DNA of 64,000 nt from assembly GCF_016745255.1 (NCBI RefSeq), contig NZ_JADOEQ010000002.1:310001-374000 (forward strand), given 5' to 3'. This DNA comes from Enterococcus sp. BWR-S5 (GTDB taxonomy: Bacteria; Bacillota; Bacilli; Lactobacillales; Enterococcaceae). The notes under the pieces were generated by a model, which saw nothing but the letters and a program-made list of their open reading frames with translations, was not told the origin of the DNA and did no database searches. The translations under genes were made by a program, and so were the position numbers. Positions 24,900-34,022 of the stretch are shown here, in pieces; position 1 is the stretch's first letter; each line of letters opens with the position of its first letter.

Positions 24900-24960
24900 T
24901 CTCCTTTAGGCTGTCTGCCTTAATAAACTGCGACCAAAGGAAAGAGGTTGTGATGGATTT
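24900..24960 (-). promoter_or_regulatory. Candidate preQ1-type riboswitch leader of queT
   Basis: In transcript order the leader has UUUCCUUU (24943-24936), able to pair over eight positions (one G-U) with the ribosome site AAAGGAGA (24907-24900), and between them a small hairpin AGGC-AGACA-GCCU (24920-24908) abutting that site. preQ1-II switches before Streptococcus queT genes have a hairpin next to a pseudoknotted Shine-Dalgarno, so the layout fits, but I cannot match the conserved core confidently. Confidence 0.35.
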
Positions 24961-25095
24961 ACTCTATGCGATGAATCCTCGCAAAAGTAAAATCATTTAT
25001 CAACGTTTTCACGCATCAAAATAATTGATATACAAACTCATTGAAGTGCCGCAGTGCGATAAATCGCTACTTTCTATCTTACCTAAAACAATTGA

Positions 25096-25851
25096 CTATT
25101 TCAACAACCAGCCGCCATCAATTGGAACAACGGCCCCTTGCAGATAGGAAGATGCCTCGCTTGCCAGAAATAAGGTCAGGTCAGCAACCTCCTCCGGCTG
25201 TGCCCACCGCTTCAACGGGGTTTCGTTCGCCACCCATTTCGCCATTTGAGCATCCCCTACAAAATCGGCAGCATTCATCGGTGTCTGTATTGCACCGGGA
25301 GCAATGGCATTGATATGAATCCCATCCTCGGCGTAATCCAATGCCAGCTGTTTCGTATAGCCAGCCAATGCATGCTTGGCTGCTGTATAGGCAGCACCAC
25401 CGCCGCCTGCCACTAAACTGGCAATCGATGCGGTATTGATAATTGCTCCCTGCTTATGCTTCAGCATATGAGGCAGCACGAGATTCGTCAGATGAAACAC
25501 CGCTGTCACGTTGGTTGCCATGACTCGTGTCCACAACTCTTCTGAGGTTTCCAGTGTTGGCAAATAATCATCTAATATGCCGGCGGTGTTAATCAAGCAA
25601 TCAATGCGCACCTCGTTCTCTAAAATTTCCGAGACAATCGCCTGCATTCTTTCATGATTAGTGACATCCAGCTGATAAAATGAAAATGTCGTATAGTCAT
25701 TAGCCAGATTTTCCATCGCTGACACCTGCTTATCCAAACCGATAACTCTTGCCCCTTGTGCTAAAAAGCCTTTCGCCTGTGCATGACCAATCCCTGAATT
25801 CGCACCGGTAATCACGACTAGACGATTCTTAAACTCTGTGTATTGAATCAT
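25096..25851 (-). CDS. Short-chain dehydrogenase/reductase (FabG-like)
   Basis: A 251-residue NAD(P)-dependent oxidoreductase. The cofactor motif TGANSGIG is near residue 15, catalytic Ser is in NTASIAS, and the YTAAKHA motif gives the Tyr/Lys pair. The start chosen is ATG 25851, which overlaps the TGA of the upstream DUF2829 gene (ATGA), implying translational coupling; a second in-frame ATG five codons earlier is inside the upstream gene. Substrate is unknown. It is not near fatty-acid genes, so a role in lipid synthesis is not supported. Confidence 0.86.
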   Translation of the reverse strand: MIQYTEFKNRLVVITGANSGIGHAQAKGFLAQGARVIGLDKQVSAMENLANDYTTFSFYQLDVTNHERMQAIVSEILENEVRIDCLINTAGILDDYLPTLETSEELWTRVMATNVTAVFHLTNLVLPHMLKHKQGAIINTASIASLVAGGGGAAYTAAKHALAGYTKQLALDYAEDGIHINAIAPGAIQTPMNAADFVGDAQMAKWVANETPLKRWAQPEEVADLTLFLASEASSYLQGAVVPIDGGWLLK

Positions 25852-26069
25852 TTCACGACTTTCCAATCAGTGGCAAGAATGTCACAAACCGTTGGCGCAA
25901 AGCTGGAAAACCCTTCGTCTGCTGTTTTAATTAGAAAATAGGGAGTGACCGGTGCATTATCATACACCTCTCCTTCCACCAGAGTAACATACAGCTCAAA
26001 GCCGCCCCAGCCTTCACGAATGATTTTCTCCCCTGCTTTTAATTTCGGTAAAATCTCTTCAAATGTCAT
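25848..26069 (-). CDS. DUF2829 (Tad2-like) small protein
   Basis: A 73-residue protein matching DUF2829: FEEILPKLKAGEKIIREGWGG at the start, PYFLIKTADEGFSSFAPTV in the middle and the ending ILATDWKVV. Phage members of this family include Tad2, which sequesters the cyclic ADP-ribose signal of Thoeris defence. Chromosomal members are common and mostly uncharacterised. Here it is translationally coupled to a dehydrogenase, not set among phage genes, which hints at a nucleotide- or cofactor-binding role. AGGAGG precedes the start. The link to Thoeris is family knowledge, not shown here. Confidence 0.8.
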   Translation of the reverse strand: MTFEEILPKLKAGEKIIREGWGGFELYVTLVEGEVYDNAPVTPYFLIKTADEGFSSFAPTVCDILATDWKVVK

Positions 26070-26258
26070 TTTATTTCCTCCTATAAAAAACTATTCTGTT
26101 GCGACTATAGCATAATTCAAAACGAAAGGAAAATGCACTTGGTCTTGATTCTCCCATCGTCATTCAATTACATATAAAAACAGGCTCATTCGTTCATTTT
26201 CATCCTTTCTACTTTCCACATCAGCAACTCAATCAATACCACCATACTAAATGTTCTC

Positions 26259-26301
26259 AAAAAAAAGAAACTATTATATTCCCGAAGGACATAATAGTTT
26301 C
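26259..26301 (-). terminator. Terminator of pepV
   Basis: GAAACTATTAT and ATAATAGTTTC arms around a 13-base loop; read leftward the stem is followed by eight T. Confidence 0.85.
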
Positions 26302-26328
26302 AAACTAATTTTTACTTGTTTCCAACCC

Positions 26329-27741
26329 CTATTTTGCCAAGCGATACATCGCATCTGCGTAAATAGCTGCTGCACGGAACAGGTCATCCAGCTCCATAAA
26401 CTCATTTGCTTGGTGCATCGTATCTGTATAGCCAGGGAACATCGCACCATAAGCAACACCGCGTTTCAGTAAACGTCCATACGTACCGCCGCCGATGACT
26501 TTTTCTTCACCTTTTTCACCTGTATGGTCTTCGTAAACGCTTAGTAAGGTTGCTACCAACGGATCATCCACCGGTACATAGTGCGGCTCTTGGTTGCGAT
26601 CGTCTTGAACAATTTTCACGCCCTCAGTACCAATCGCTTTGCGTACACCCTCTTCAAGAGTATCTGCTGTTGTTCCTTTTGGATAACGGAAGTTCAAGCT
26701 AATCATATTGCCCTCTTCAACATCCTTTTCGAATTTGAATAAGCCGGCATTCATTGTCAGGCGACCCATTTTTTCGTCCTCATGAGCAACACTTAATTTT
26801 TCACCATAGAAATCTTCATGGATGAATGCAGCTGTATGAATAAATTCTTTTGCTGCGCCACCAAATGAATAGTTGTTTAGGAATGTCGCAAGAAATGTCG
26901 CTGCATTGATTCCTGATTGTGGGCTGGCCCCGTGTGCGCCTTTACCTGTCACAGTAATTGCTACTGCATTTTCATCAGAAACAAATGTCCCTTCGATTGG
27001 CTGTTTTTCAACAAACGCTTCAAAGTGTTCCTTCATTTCAGCAATTGTTACTGTATCCTTCACTAAGATTGCTGCCTCAGCTGTTCCCGGAACCATATTC
27101 ACACGCAAGCCTGAATGGAAGCTGACCAATTCATCGTCACCTTCGCTGGAACCGCCAAACTCAGCGTAAAGCGTCACATTTCCTTTTTCCCCATTAATGA
27201 TTGGGAACTCTGCATCAGGAGAAAAGCCAAAGTCCGGTGCTTCCTCATGCTGGAAGTAGTAATCCATATCGCCCCAGCCGCTTTCTTCATCACTACCAAT
27301 GACAAAACGGATTTTTTTAGATAGTGGCAAGCCTAAATCCTTGATAATCTTAAGTCCATAATAGGCAGCCATTGTTGGCCCTTTGTCATCGCTTGAACCA
27401 CGCGCATAGATTTTTCCATCTTTGATTACCGGCTCATAAGGATCGGTATCCCAGCCATCACCTGCGGGTACTACGTCCATATGTCCGAACACACCCAAGG
27501 TTTCGTCACCTTCACCATATTCAATATGACCTGCGTAGTTATCCACATTTTTTACCACAAAGCCGTCTCTTTCGCCATAAGCCAGCATGTGTAATAACCC
27601 TGCTTTTGGTCCGGGACCAAACGGAGCATCCGCTGTCATTTTATCGTCTTCACGTTCGCTGTTAATACGTAGTAAAGCCTTTAAATCTTCAAGAAGCGCT
27701 TCTTTGCGGTCCTCTACTTCTTTTTGCCAATTGATTGTCAT
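26329..27741 (-). CDS. pepV: Dipeptidase PepV (M20 family)
   Basis: A 470-residue zinc dipeptidase that cleaves dipeptides in the cytoplasm, the usual length for PepV. Visible sites: FGHMDVVPAGDGW (zinc His and catalytic Asp), GSSDDKGP (bridging Asp), SDEESGWGD (catalytic Glu and ligand) and the C-terminal GGGTYGR region. The start chosen is ATG 27741, 11 bases after AGGAG; an in-frame GTG at 27753 overlaps that site and is less likely. It is monocistronic, with its own terminator. Confidence 0.95.
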   Translation of the reverse strand: MTINWQKEVEDRKEALLEDLKALLRINSEREDDKMTADAPFGPGPKAGLLHMLAYGERDGFVVKNVDNYAGHIEYGEGDETLGVFGHMDVVPAGDGWDTDPYEPVIKDGKIYARGSSDDKGPTMAAYYGLKIIKDLGLPLSKKIRFVIGSDEESGWGDMDYYFQHEEAPDFGFSPDAEFPIINGEKGNVTLYAEFGGSSEGDDELVSFHSGLRVNMVPGTAEAAILVKDTVTIAEMKEHFEAFVEKQPIEGTFVSDENAVAITVTGKGAHGASPQSGINAATFLATFLNNYSFGGAAKEFIHTAAFIHEDFYGEKLSVAHEDEKMGRLTMNAGLFKFEKDVEEGNMISLNFRYPKGTTADTLEEGVRKAIGTEGVKIVQDDRNQEPHYVPVDDPLVATLLSVYEDHTGEKGEEKVIGGGTYGRLLKRGVAYGAMFPGYTDTMHQANEFMELDDLFRAAAIYADAMYRLAK

Positions 27742-27883
27742 TCTATTCGTCACTCCTATTCATTAATCTACCTTCCCATCATACCATTATCTGGCAAAAA
27801 AATAAAAAGAGTCCGGTTGTTTTTTATTTTTAAACACTGTGGGTTGACTGATATAATAAATAAAAAGGAAGGGAGCGAGGAAC

Positions 27884-28711
27884 GTGCAGAATTTATCCAA
27901 CGAACTCTTGTCACAGGTCATTCGTAAAAGACCCGAAAAAAGCCATAAAGGGACCTTCGGCAAAGTTGTGCTGGTGGGCGGTAATGCCCAATACGGAGGG
28001 GCCATCATTATGAGTGCACAGGCAGCCGTTCAAGCAGGTGCCGGCTTGGTGACCGTCGTGACCGACAAAGCAAATCATTCACCCCTACACGCTCGACTGC
28101 CGGAGGCAATGGTTGTTGACTGGGAAAATCAGCCTTTGATTGATGAGGTGCTAAAAAATGCAGATGTCGTATTGATTGGTCCGGGAATGGGCATCGAGCA
28201 GCAGAACGAGCGCATGCTTCAGTTTCTCCTCAAAAAGCAGACCGAAAACCAATGGTTGATTATTGATGGTTCCGCAATCACTCTGTTTGCCAAACACCCG
28301 CACACATTAAATTATCCTGACCAGACGATTTTTACTCCACACCAAATGGAATGGGAGCGTCTGAGCGGACTGCCTATTGAAGAGCAAACGACAGAAAACA
28401 ATCAGCAGAGTCAACGTCACTTGGAGGCTGTAGTCATTGTGAAAAGCCACCGAACAGAAATCTACACACCCCAAGAGACCTACAAAAATCCACTTGGAAC
28501 TGCTGCGATGGCAACTGGTGGTATGGGGGATACCTTAGCTGGCATACTTACCGCCTTTCTTGCACAATTTGACAACAAGGAGCAGGCCATCGGCGCCGCA
28601 GTGTATCTTCACAGCCTGATTGGTGAAACACTTGGAGAAAAGCGTTATGTCGTCCTTCCAACCGAACTGGCCAATCAACTGCCTTATTACATGAAACACT
28701 TCGAGCGATAA
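27884..28711 (+). CDS. nnrD: ADP-dependent NAD(P)HX dehydratase (YjeF C-terminal type)
   Basis: A 275-residue ribokinase-like enzyme that repairs hydrated NAD(P)H. Motifs: KGTFGKVVLVGGNAQYGGA near 23-41, the nucleotide-binding GPGMG (about 98-102), FTPHQMEW, and the catalytic-region signature GTAAMATGGMGDTLAG (about 205-220). The start is GTG 27884 after GGGAGCGAGG. The epimerase half (YjeF N domain) is absent here and may be encoded elsewhere. Confidence 0.92.
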   Translation: MQNLSNELLSQVIRKRPEKSHKGTFGKVVLVGGNAQYGGAIIMSAQAAVQAGAGLVTVVTDKANHSPLHARLPEAMVVDWENQPLIDEVLKNADVVLIGPGMGIEQQNERMLQFLLKKQTENQWLIIDGSAITLFAKHPHTLNYPDQTIFTPHQMEWERLSGLPIEEQTTENNQQSQRHLEAVVIVKSHRTEIYTPQETYKNPLGTAAMATGGMGDTLAGILTAFLAQFDNKEQAIGAAVYLHSLIGETLGEKRYVVLPTELANQLPYYMKHFER

Positions 28712-28713
28712 GT

Positions 28714-28790
28714 AGAAAAGCTGAGCAGACTGAGTAATCGTTGAGTGATATGGACACTGGAAAGCCTATCTCAAAGCCGAGAACCTTAGC
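28714..28790. repeat. Degenerate member of the AGAAAAGC structured repeat family
   Basis: Begins AGAAAAGCTGAGCAGACTGAG and keeps a GTGATATGGA-like box but has lost the closing arms seen at 52.0 and 55.6 kb. Located directly after nnrD. Confidence 0.4.
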
Positions 28791-28802
28791 CAATAAAAAA
28801 TA

Positions 28803-28848
28803 AACCGACTGTATCAGCAAGTTAATTAGCTTGCTGATACAGTCGGTT
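28803..28848. terminator. Convergent terminator between nnrD and rsuA
   Basis: 19-bp perfect stem AACCGACTGTATCAGCAAG / CTTGCTGATACAGTCGGTT with an 8-base loop, with T-runs on each side. Confidence 0.88.
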
Positions 28849-28853
28849 TTCCC

Positions 28854-29576
28854 CTATTTAGAAGGCTCTAGGAGTTGCAGCTCTGTTGCTGTCAACGGAC
28901 GATAGTCTCCCAGCTCAAGTGCCTCATCCAAATAAAGCTCACCCATTCGCAGCCGCTTCAAATAGACAACCTGCTTATCTACCGCTTCAAACATTCGTTT
29001 CACTTGATGAAATTTCCCTTCCTGAATCACCAGACGAATCTCGGACTCTCCCTTGACTTCATCTACCGCGTCCACAACCAGCTTCCCCGGCTTCACTGCT
29101 TCACCACTTTTCAGCATCAATCCTTGGGCAAACAGCTTGATATCCTCCTCGGTTACGACGCCGGAAATACGAGCGAAGTATTCTTTATCCACATGCTTTT
29201 TAGGCGACAATAGACGATGCGATAGTTGTCCATCATTGGTCAGAATCAACAAGCCTTCCGTGTCCTTATCTAGTCTGCCAACAGGAAATAAATCTTCTCG
29301 AAAATCTTCATCTGAAAGCAAATCAATAACCGTTTCATCATACTTGTCCTCAGTTGCGGAAATTACTCCCTGAGGCTTATGCAGCATGTAATAGAAATAT
29401 TTTTGATAGTGTAAAGGCTCTCCATCATAGGCCACTTGGTCCTCCCATTCATTGACCTGACTTTTCGCATCCTTCACTACCTGATTATTTACAGTAATAA
29501 TTCCCTGCTTTAGCAGCTTCTTTACTTCTTTTCGACTGCCGAAGCCGGTTTCTGATAAAAACTTATCCAAACGCAT
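28854..29576 (-). CDS. 16S rRNA pseudouridine synthase RsuA type
   Basis: A 240-residue enzyme with an S4 RNA-binding domain (about 1-50, RLDKFLSETGFGSRKEVKKLL) and a catalytic domain. The motif FPVGRLDKDTEGLLILTNDG carries the catalytic Asp (about 102). RsuA modifies 16S U516. The start chosen is ATG 29576, preceded by GGAGGGGAAAGGC; a longer frame to 29612 lacks a ribosome site and is unlike the family. Its own leftward terminator is the convergent stem shared with nnrD. Confidence 0.9.
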   Translation of the reverse strand: MRLDKFLSETGFGSRKEVKKLLKQGIITVNNQVVKDAKSQVNEWEDQVAYDGEPLHYQKYFYYMLHKPQGVISATEDKYDETVIDLLSDEDFREDLFPVGRLDKDTEGLLILTNDGQLSHRLLSPKKHVDKEYFARISGVVTEEDIKLFAQGLMLKSGEAVKPGKLVVDAVDEVKGESEIRLVIQEGKFHQVKRMFEAVDKQVVYLKRLRMGELYLDEALELGDYRPLTATELQLLEPSK

Positions 29577-29633
29577 GCCTTTCCCCTCCATCATTGGTTC
29601 ACAGCTCTTCATCCCACAATAGCAGCTGTAAAT

Positions 29634-29680
29634 AAACGGCGGGACAGAAAATACTTCTGATATGAAGCTTCCCTGTCCCG
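29634..29680 (-). terminator. Terminator of the flippase gene
   Basis: CGGGACAG (29640-29647) pairs with CTGTCCCG (29673-29680); read leftward it is followed by CCGTTTATTT. The GGGACAG core is a recurrent terminator-like element in this window (also 49430-49592). Confidence 0.65.
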
Positions 29681-29689
29681 TCAGTACAA

Positions 29690-31339
29690 TTATTTAATTT
29701 TCACTTTTGCACGAAGCTTATTCACATTCTTCCCTAGCAATCGATCCGCCAGTCGAATTTTTAAAGTCATATAGCCATAAACGCCTGCACCAACTGCCGC
29801 CACCAGTAAGATAATCAGGAAGGCCTGCATCTTACGATCCGGGTTAAGGAACAGATATAGAAATTGTCTTGTTACAAAGGCAAACACAACCATAATCAGC
29901 GTAATGATAAAGACCAGCAGGCTCCGCCGAAGCGTCAAACTCAGGTTGAATTTGGCAATTTGCTTAATCTTACGAATCATTAAGAAACAAGAAACGCTAA
30001 AACCAATCACTGTAGCAATTAACGGTCCATAAACCTCAAACATACGAATGCTTGGATACTGAACAAGCAGCTTAACCAGCAGACCAATACCGAAATACTG
30101 CATAGCCGCACGATTTCCGTACATCCCCATCAGCATATTCGATACTAGCATATACAATGCTAGGAACAGTCCAGCATAACACGCCTGAATCAACACATTC
30201 GTCCCTAAGCTATCGGCACGATAGAATAATGTATAGAGCGGCTTCGCCAAGACAATCATCCCAAAGGTAGAAGGCAGCATCACAAATGCAAACAGCTGTA
30301 GATTGTTACTGATAAGCTTCGACAGCTCACGATAATTTTTCAAGGTCATTGCCTCTGTGATTAATGGCAGCCCTGTTGATGCAATCGATGTTGCCAAGGC
30401 GATGACCACCATGGTCAGTTTATCCGGATTGGCATTGAATACCCCGAATAACTCACGAAGCTGGCTGTCAGAATAGGTTGTGAAGGTTCGCATGAAATTA
30501 GAGAAGGTAAACTGATCCACTAATTTAAATACCGTCACACCTGAACCTACAATAATAAAAGGAATAGCTTCCCTGAACGTTTCAATCAAAAGATCCTGTG
30601 GAGAGATTTGGTGCTTATTGGCACTATGCTCCTCCAAATAGTCAAACATTGGTCGTTGCTTGTGCATATAGAAATACAGCACAAGGAAGCTGACAATCAT
30701 TCCAATAAATGCCGCAAATGTCGATTGCGTGACCGCATCCACATAATTACCGTTAAGTACCTTCATAATGATAAAGGCTGTCAACAGCATATAGAAGACA
30801 CGAGCAACCTGCTCAGCGATTTGTGACAGAGCAAACGGCATCATGTCCTGATTCCCTTGGAAATAGCCCCTGATAACACTCATACAAGGAAATATCAGAA
30901 CCGCTAAACTTAATGACTGCATTGTAGGTATCAGCTCATCACCACCACCGGACCATTTTGCCAGTGCCGGTGCAGCCAAGTACATCACCAGTGCAAATAC
31001 CGCACCAAGGACAGCCATCATCTGCAACGCTTTACGGAATAGCTGGCGACTGATCTTGTATTCATTCATTGAATTATAATGCGCTGTTTGTTTCGCTATC
31101 GCGGCAGGTATACCGGCAGTCGAAATCAGCAAAAACAATGAATAGACAGTATAGCCCATAGAAAACAGACTGTTTGCCTCATCACCATGCGCCCCCATCC
31201 AGGCATACCATGGAATAATGTAAACCGCTCCTAATAAGCGGGAAATGATATTGCTGGCTGTCATCCAAGCTGATCCTTTGACCATTTTTTCTTGATTGGA
31301 TAACGTTGCCTGTCCATTGGACCCAGGTTGATTGATCAT
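29690..31339 (-). CDS. MurJ/SpoVB-family lipid flippase (YtgP-like)
   Basis: A 549-residue polytopic protein with about 14 helices of the MOP exporter superfamily, closest in style to YtgP/MurJ of Gram-positive cocci, which flips lipid II for cell wall synthesis. Visible blocks: KGSAWMTASNIISRLLGAVYIIPW at the first helix and GIPAAIAKQTAHYN (about 85-98). The start chosen is ATG 31339 after GGAGGAG; ATG 31366 is possible but has a poorer site. Its ribosome site AGGAGTTAA is a 9-nt complement to the small RNA-like core. murE lies 2.7 kb away on the other strand. Confidence 0.88.
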   Translation of the reverse strand: MINQPGSNGQATLSNQEKMVKGSAWMTASNIISRLLGAVYIIPWYAWMGAHGDEANSLFSMGYTVYSLFLLISTAGIPAAIAKQTAHYNSMNEYKISRQLFRKALQMMAVLGAVFALVMYLAAPALAKWSGGGDELIPTMQSLSLAVLIFPCMSVIRGYFQGNQDMMPFALSQIAEQVARVFYMLLTAFIIMKVLNGNYVDAVTQSTFAAFIGMIVSFLVLYFYMHKQRPMFDYLEEHSANKHQISPQDLLIETFREAIPFIIVGSGVTVFKLVDQFTFSNFMRTFTTYSDSQLRELFGVFNANPDKLTMVVIALATSIASTGLPLITEAMTLKNYRELSKLISNNLQLFAFVMLPSTFGMIVLAKPLYTLFYRADSLGTNVLIQACYAGLFLALYMLVSNMLMGMYGNRAAMQYFGIGLLVKLLVQYPSIRMFEVYGPLIATVIGFSVSCFLMIRKIKQIAKFNLSLTLRRSLLVFIITLIMVVFAFVTRQFLYLFLNPDRKMQAFLIILLVAAVGAGVYGYMTLKIRLADRLLGKNVNKLRAKVKIK

Positions 31340-31597
31340 TAACTCCTCCAACTTTCTCTTAAACATACTCTTCTTATTTTAATTGTAAAATCGAGTATAT
31401 GCAATGGATTTATAAAATAATTATTTGATGCTTGAGAATTACCGCTAAGAAATAACGGACGCTGCTGCTCGCAATAGTCAATCCTCAAATTCTCACTGAA
31501 TATTTCCTTCATATTATACTAACATTTAGTGCTATCCTGTGAAACGTTTTCCGATAAAATCACTGGCTGAACGCCACATCTTTAAGCATTCTTTTAA

Positions 31598-32476
31598 CTA
31601 TTGTTCGGACAGCTGCGACTCATGCAGTGCACGTTCATAAGCAATATTCAAACGATTGGCATAATCAGTATGATGAACCGTCTGATGGAAAAAGGAAATG
31701 ACCTGCTGACAGCGGGCAATCCCTGCGGGGTCCTCTTGCTTAATCAGCAGCAAGCCCATCAAAAACTCAGCATAAGTATCAAAAGGTAAATCATACAAAT
31801 CTTTTTTCACAGGTTCGCTATTTTTGTATGCAAGTAGGATTTTATCCGCATACTCCAGCTGATTGATTGTTATAAAGTGAGCCGCAACATGCAGCAGAAA
31901 GTCAGTTACCTGATGGCGAAGCACAATATGCTTGTCCATTTTCCTTCGAAATACTTGCAGCGTACGTAGAAAAAGCTCCTCCACCTCAAATGGCATCAAT
32001 CCATAAATCGCCAAAAAGAACTCGTATTGTCCCCATTCATCGACTTCTTTCAAATACGTAGTGATAATGGTTATGTCCGCATCAAGGGAGCCTGAAAAAA
32101 TTTTATTATAAAGATTTTTACTAATTATCGTCAAATGATAAAAACGCTGTTCCTTTGTTTTTTCGAACAACTCTTCATAGCGGCCAATTAATTGTTTAAA
32201 AACCAATGAATTTCCGGAATGTCCGACCACATCCAAGTCATGTTCTACTTCCCGAAGCCAACTGTCAACTGTTTCACCGGGCCATTCATAAATAAACTCT
32301 TCTACCGAGGTATTCATTCTATTCAACAGCAGCACATAGTTTGACAAGCTGATGTTACTATCTCCACGCTCAAACTTCCTCAAAAATTGCGGCGTAACAA
32401 TCCCTTCCGCAGTTTCCGCCACCTTGAAGCCCTTCCTCTCACGAATTTCTTTAAATACCTGCCCTAATTGCTCCAT
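31598..32476 (-). CDS. Rgg/GadR/MutR-family transcriptional regulator
   Basis: A 292-residue regulator. The N-terminal XRE helix-turn-helix (about 1-60) includes GQVFKEIRERKGFKVAETAEGIVTPQFLRKFERGDSNISL-type spacing, and the rest is a helical repeat domain typical of Rgg peptide receptors. Many Rgg proteins sense a short hydrophobic peptide encoded nearby. No clear SHP-like gene was found, though a small hydrophobic frame lies divergently at 32663. Targets are unknown. Confidence 0.88.
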   Translation of the reverse strand: MEQLGQVFKEIRERKGFKVAETAEGIVTPQFLRKFERGDSNISLSNYVLLLNRMNTSVEEFIYEWPGETVDSWLREVEHDLDVVGHSGNSLVFKQLIGRYEELFEKTKEQRFYHLTIISKNLYNKIFSGSLDADITIITTYLKEVDEWGQYEFFLAIYGLMPFEVEELFLRTLQVFRRKMDKHIVLRHQVTDFLLHVAAHFITINQLEYADKILLAYKNSEPVKKDLYDLPFDTYAEFLMGLLLIKQEDPAGIARCQQVISFFHQTVHHTDYANRLNIAYERALHESQLSEQ

Positions 32477-32662
32477 ATTGTTTTCTCCCGATTTTCTGCA
32501 TTTCCAAAAGAAACTATAGTTTCCTTTAGAAGAATGAACCGTAACCTGCTGCTTTCTTTTGAAAGAATAGGTTCGATACCATTTATTTCCATTTTAGTAT
32601 GTGTATAATCACTTTACCATTAAAGAAAGGGCTTTGTCATACAAAAGTTAGGTACTCCAGCT

Positions 32663-32863
32663 ATGCATCTATCTGTTCTATCTGTCACACTCAGCTTTAT
32701 CGCGACATATTCCAGTCTAATGATTTTTCCATTTCTAATTTCTATCATCCGAAAAAATATCTTTCTGCTGCTATTTCTTAGTATGACCTTGCTTATCGGT
32801 ACTTTTGTTCTTAGTGCCAGACGAAAAAAAGAACTCTCAGTGCCTATATCCCATCATCGTTGA
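32663..32863 (+). CDS. Possible small hydrophobic membrane protein
   Basis: A 66-codon frame with two hydrophobic segments (about 3-30 and 33-51) ending in RRKKE, the pattern of a real small membrane protein. A good -10 (TATAAT, 32604-32609) lies upstream, but no ribosome site precedes the ATG, so the start or the gene itself is doubtful. It is divergent from the Rgg gene. The following 257 bases show nothing until the promoter at 33054. Confidence 0.3.
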   Translation: MHLSVLSVTLSFIATYSSLMIFPFLISIIRKNIFLLLFLSMTLLIGTFVLSARRKKELSVPISHHR

Positions 32864-33053
32864 GTCATTTTTCTTTTGTCGCTGTCTAACAAAGTAGTGA
32901 TATCCGTGTGCTTTCGTTCCCAAAAACCAAATAGACGATAAGTCCAATCTCTGTCTGCTTCGAATGACGACAGAAATTCAATTATTGGATTTGAGGTTTT
33001 TTCTCTTCACTTGATTCATTCTCATGAAAATTAATAAAAAGTTAGAAAACAGC

Positions 33054-33082
33054 TTGTATTTCACATTAAAGATTTGTATGAT
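33054..33082 (+). promoter_or_regulatory. Promoter of the 33121 gene
   Basis: TTGTAT (33054-33059), a 17-base spacer and TATGAT (33077-33082), 38 bases before the start. Confidence 0.6.
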
Positions 33083-33120
33083 GGAAATGCTGAATTAAAC
33101 TAACGGAGGCGGGAAGAAAC

Positions 33121-33804
33121 ATGGGAAGAAAAGAAGACAGACAATCGATGAAAACACCGATAACTAAAAAAGGATGGTTCTGGTTCCTGATTCTGCTGGT
33201 ACTCGCAGGAGGCGGCTTTGCTGCTGTAAAACTGATTCCAATTCCGCTGGACTTTAATTTTGGTAAAGCAGCGACACAGGAGTCCTCAGTAACAAAAGAA
33301 TCTTCGGAAAATAATATCACGGCAGACGACGCTGCTGAAATCATAGAAAACTATAAATCGATTGCATTGGGCGATCCATTAGTAGAGGATACAAAAGGTG
33401 TCAGCTATGATGATGTGGTTGCCATTCTTGGCGAACCAAGCTCTAATGTAGATTCCGAAATCAGCGGAACAACATCAAAAATGGTTATTTGGAATAATTT
33501 TAATGGTGCAGCAACAATTAGTGTGACCTTTAAAGACGATCAAGCGACAGGCAAGAGTATCTCAAAAATTCCTGTAGAAGAAAAGAAGAAAAAGATTACT
33601 ACTGCCCAAGTAGATGCGATTCCTTTTGACGGTACCTATACCTACGAGCAAGCTGTTCAATATTTTGGTACGCCCGATTCTCTCAGCGATTCACTAATCA
33701 ATGGTGTGCAAGCAGTGACAGCCATGTGGGCAACTAACATGGAACAAGGAGTAACCTTCCATTTTGATGACAATATTGCGATTTCAAAGGAATACACAGA
33801 ATAA
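33121..33804 (+). CDS. Membrane-anchored protein with two BLIP/DUF3862-like repeats
   Basis: A 227-residue protein with a cytoplasmic head, one membrane helix (about 18-40) and an extracellular part. The latter has two similar modules: VSYDDVVAILGEPSSNVDSE...WNNFNGAATISVTFKDDQA (about 98-145) and YTYEQAVQYFGTPDSLSDS...MWATNMEQGVTFHFDD (about 173-222). The pattern is that of SmpA/OmlA/BLIP-like DUF3862 domains found in Lactobacillales surface proteins. Function unknown. A CGGAGG site precedes the ATG, and it has its own promoter and terminator. Confidence 0.78.
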   Translation: MGRKEDRQSMKTPITKKGWFWFLILLVLAGGGFAAVKLIPIPLDFNFGKAATQESSVTKESSENNITADDAAEIIENYKSIALGDPLVEDTKGVSYDDVVAILGEPSSNVDSEISGTTSKMVIWNNFNGAATISVTFKDDQATGKSISKIPVEEKKKKITTAQVDAIPFDGTYTYEQAVQYFGTPDSLSDSLINGVQAVTAMWATNMEQGVTFHFDDNIAISKEYTE

Positions 33805-33813
33805 AAAATACTT

Positions 33814-33847
33814 GAACAGAGGCTTATCAGCTTCTGTTCTTTTTATT
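33814..33847 (+). terminator. Terminator after the 33121 gene
   Basis: GAACAGAGGC (33814-33823) pairs with GCTTCTGTTC (33830-33839) with one G-T pair, then a T-run. Confidence 0.85.
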
Positions 33848-34022
33848 TCCAACTCACTTATCAGGCAGCTTCTCTTACTCCCGTCGCAAGTCCAACGATT
33901 CGACCGTTTGGATGCGTTCTGCTGCCTTGATGTTTTTGTCTTGAAATTGTATGATAAACAGTGACGTCGCCAATCGAGCGACTGGACGGAAAACGACGGC
34001 TCATCACATGGAGGTTGATAAC

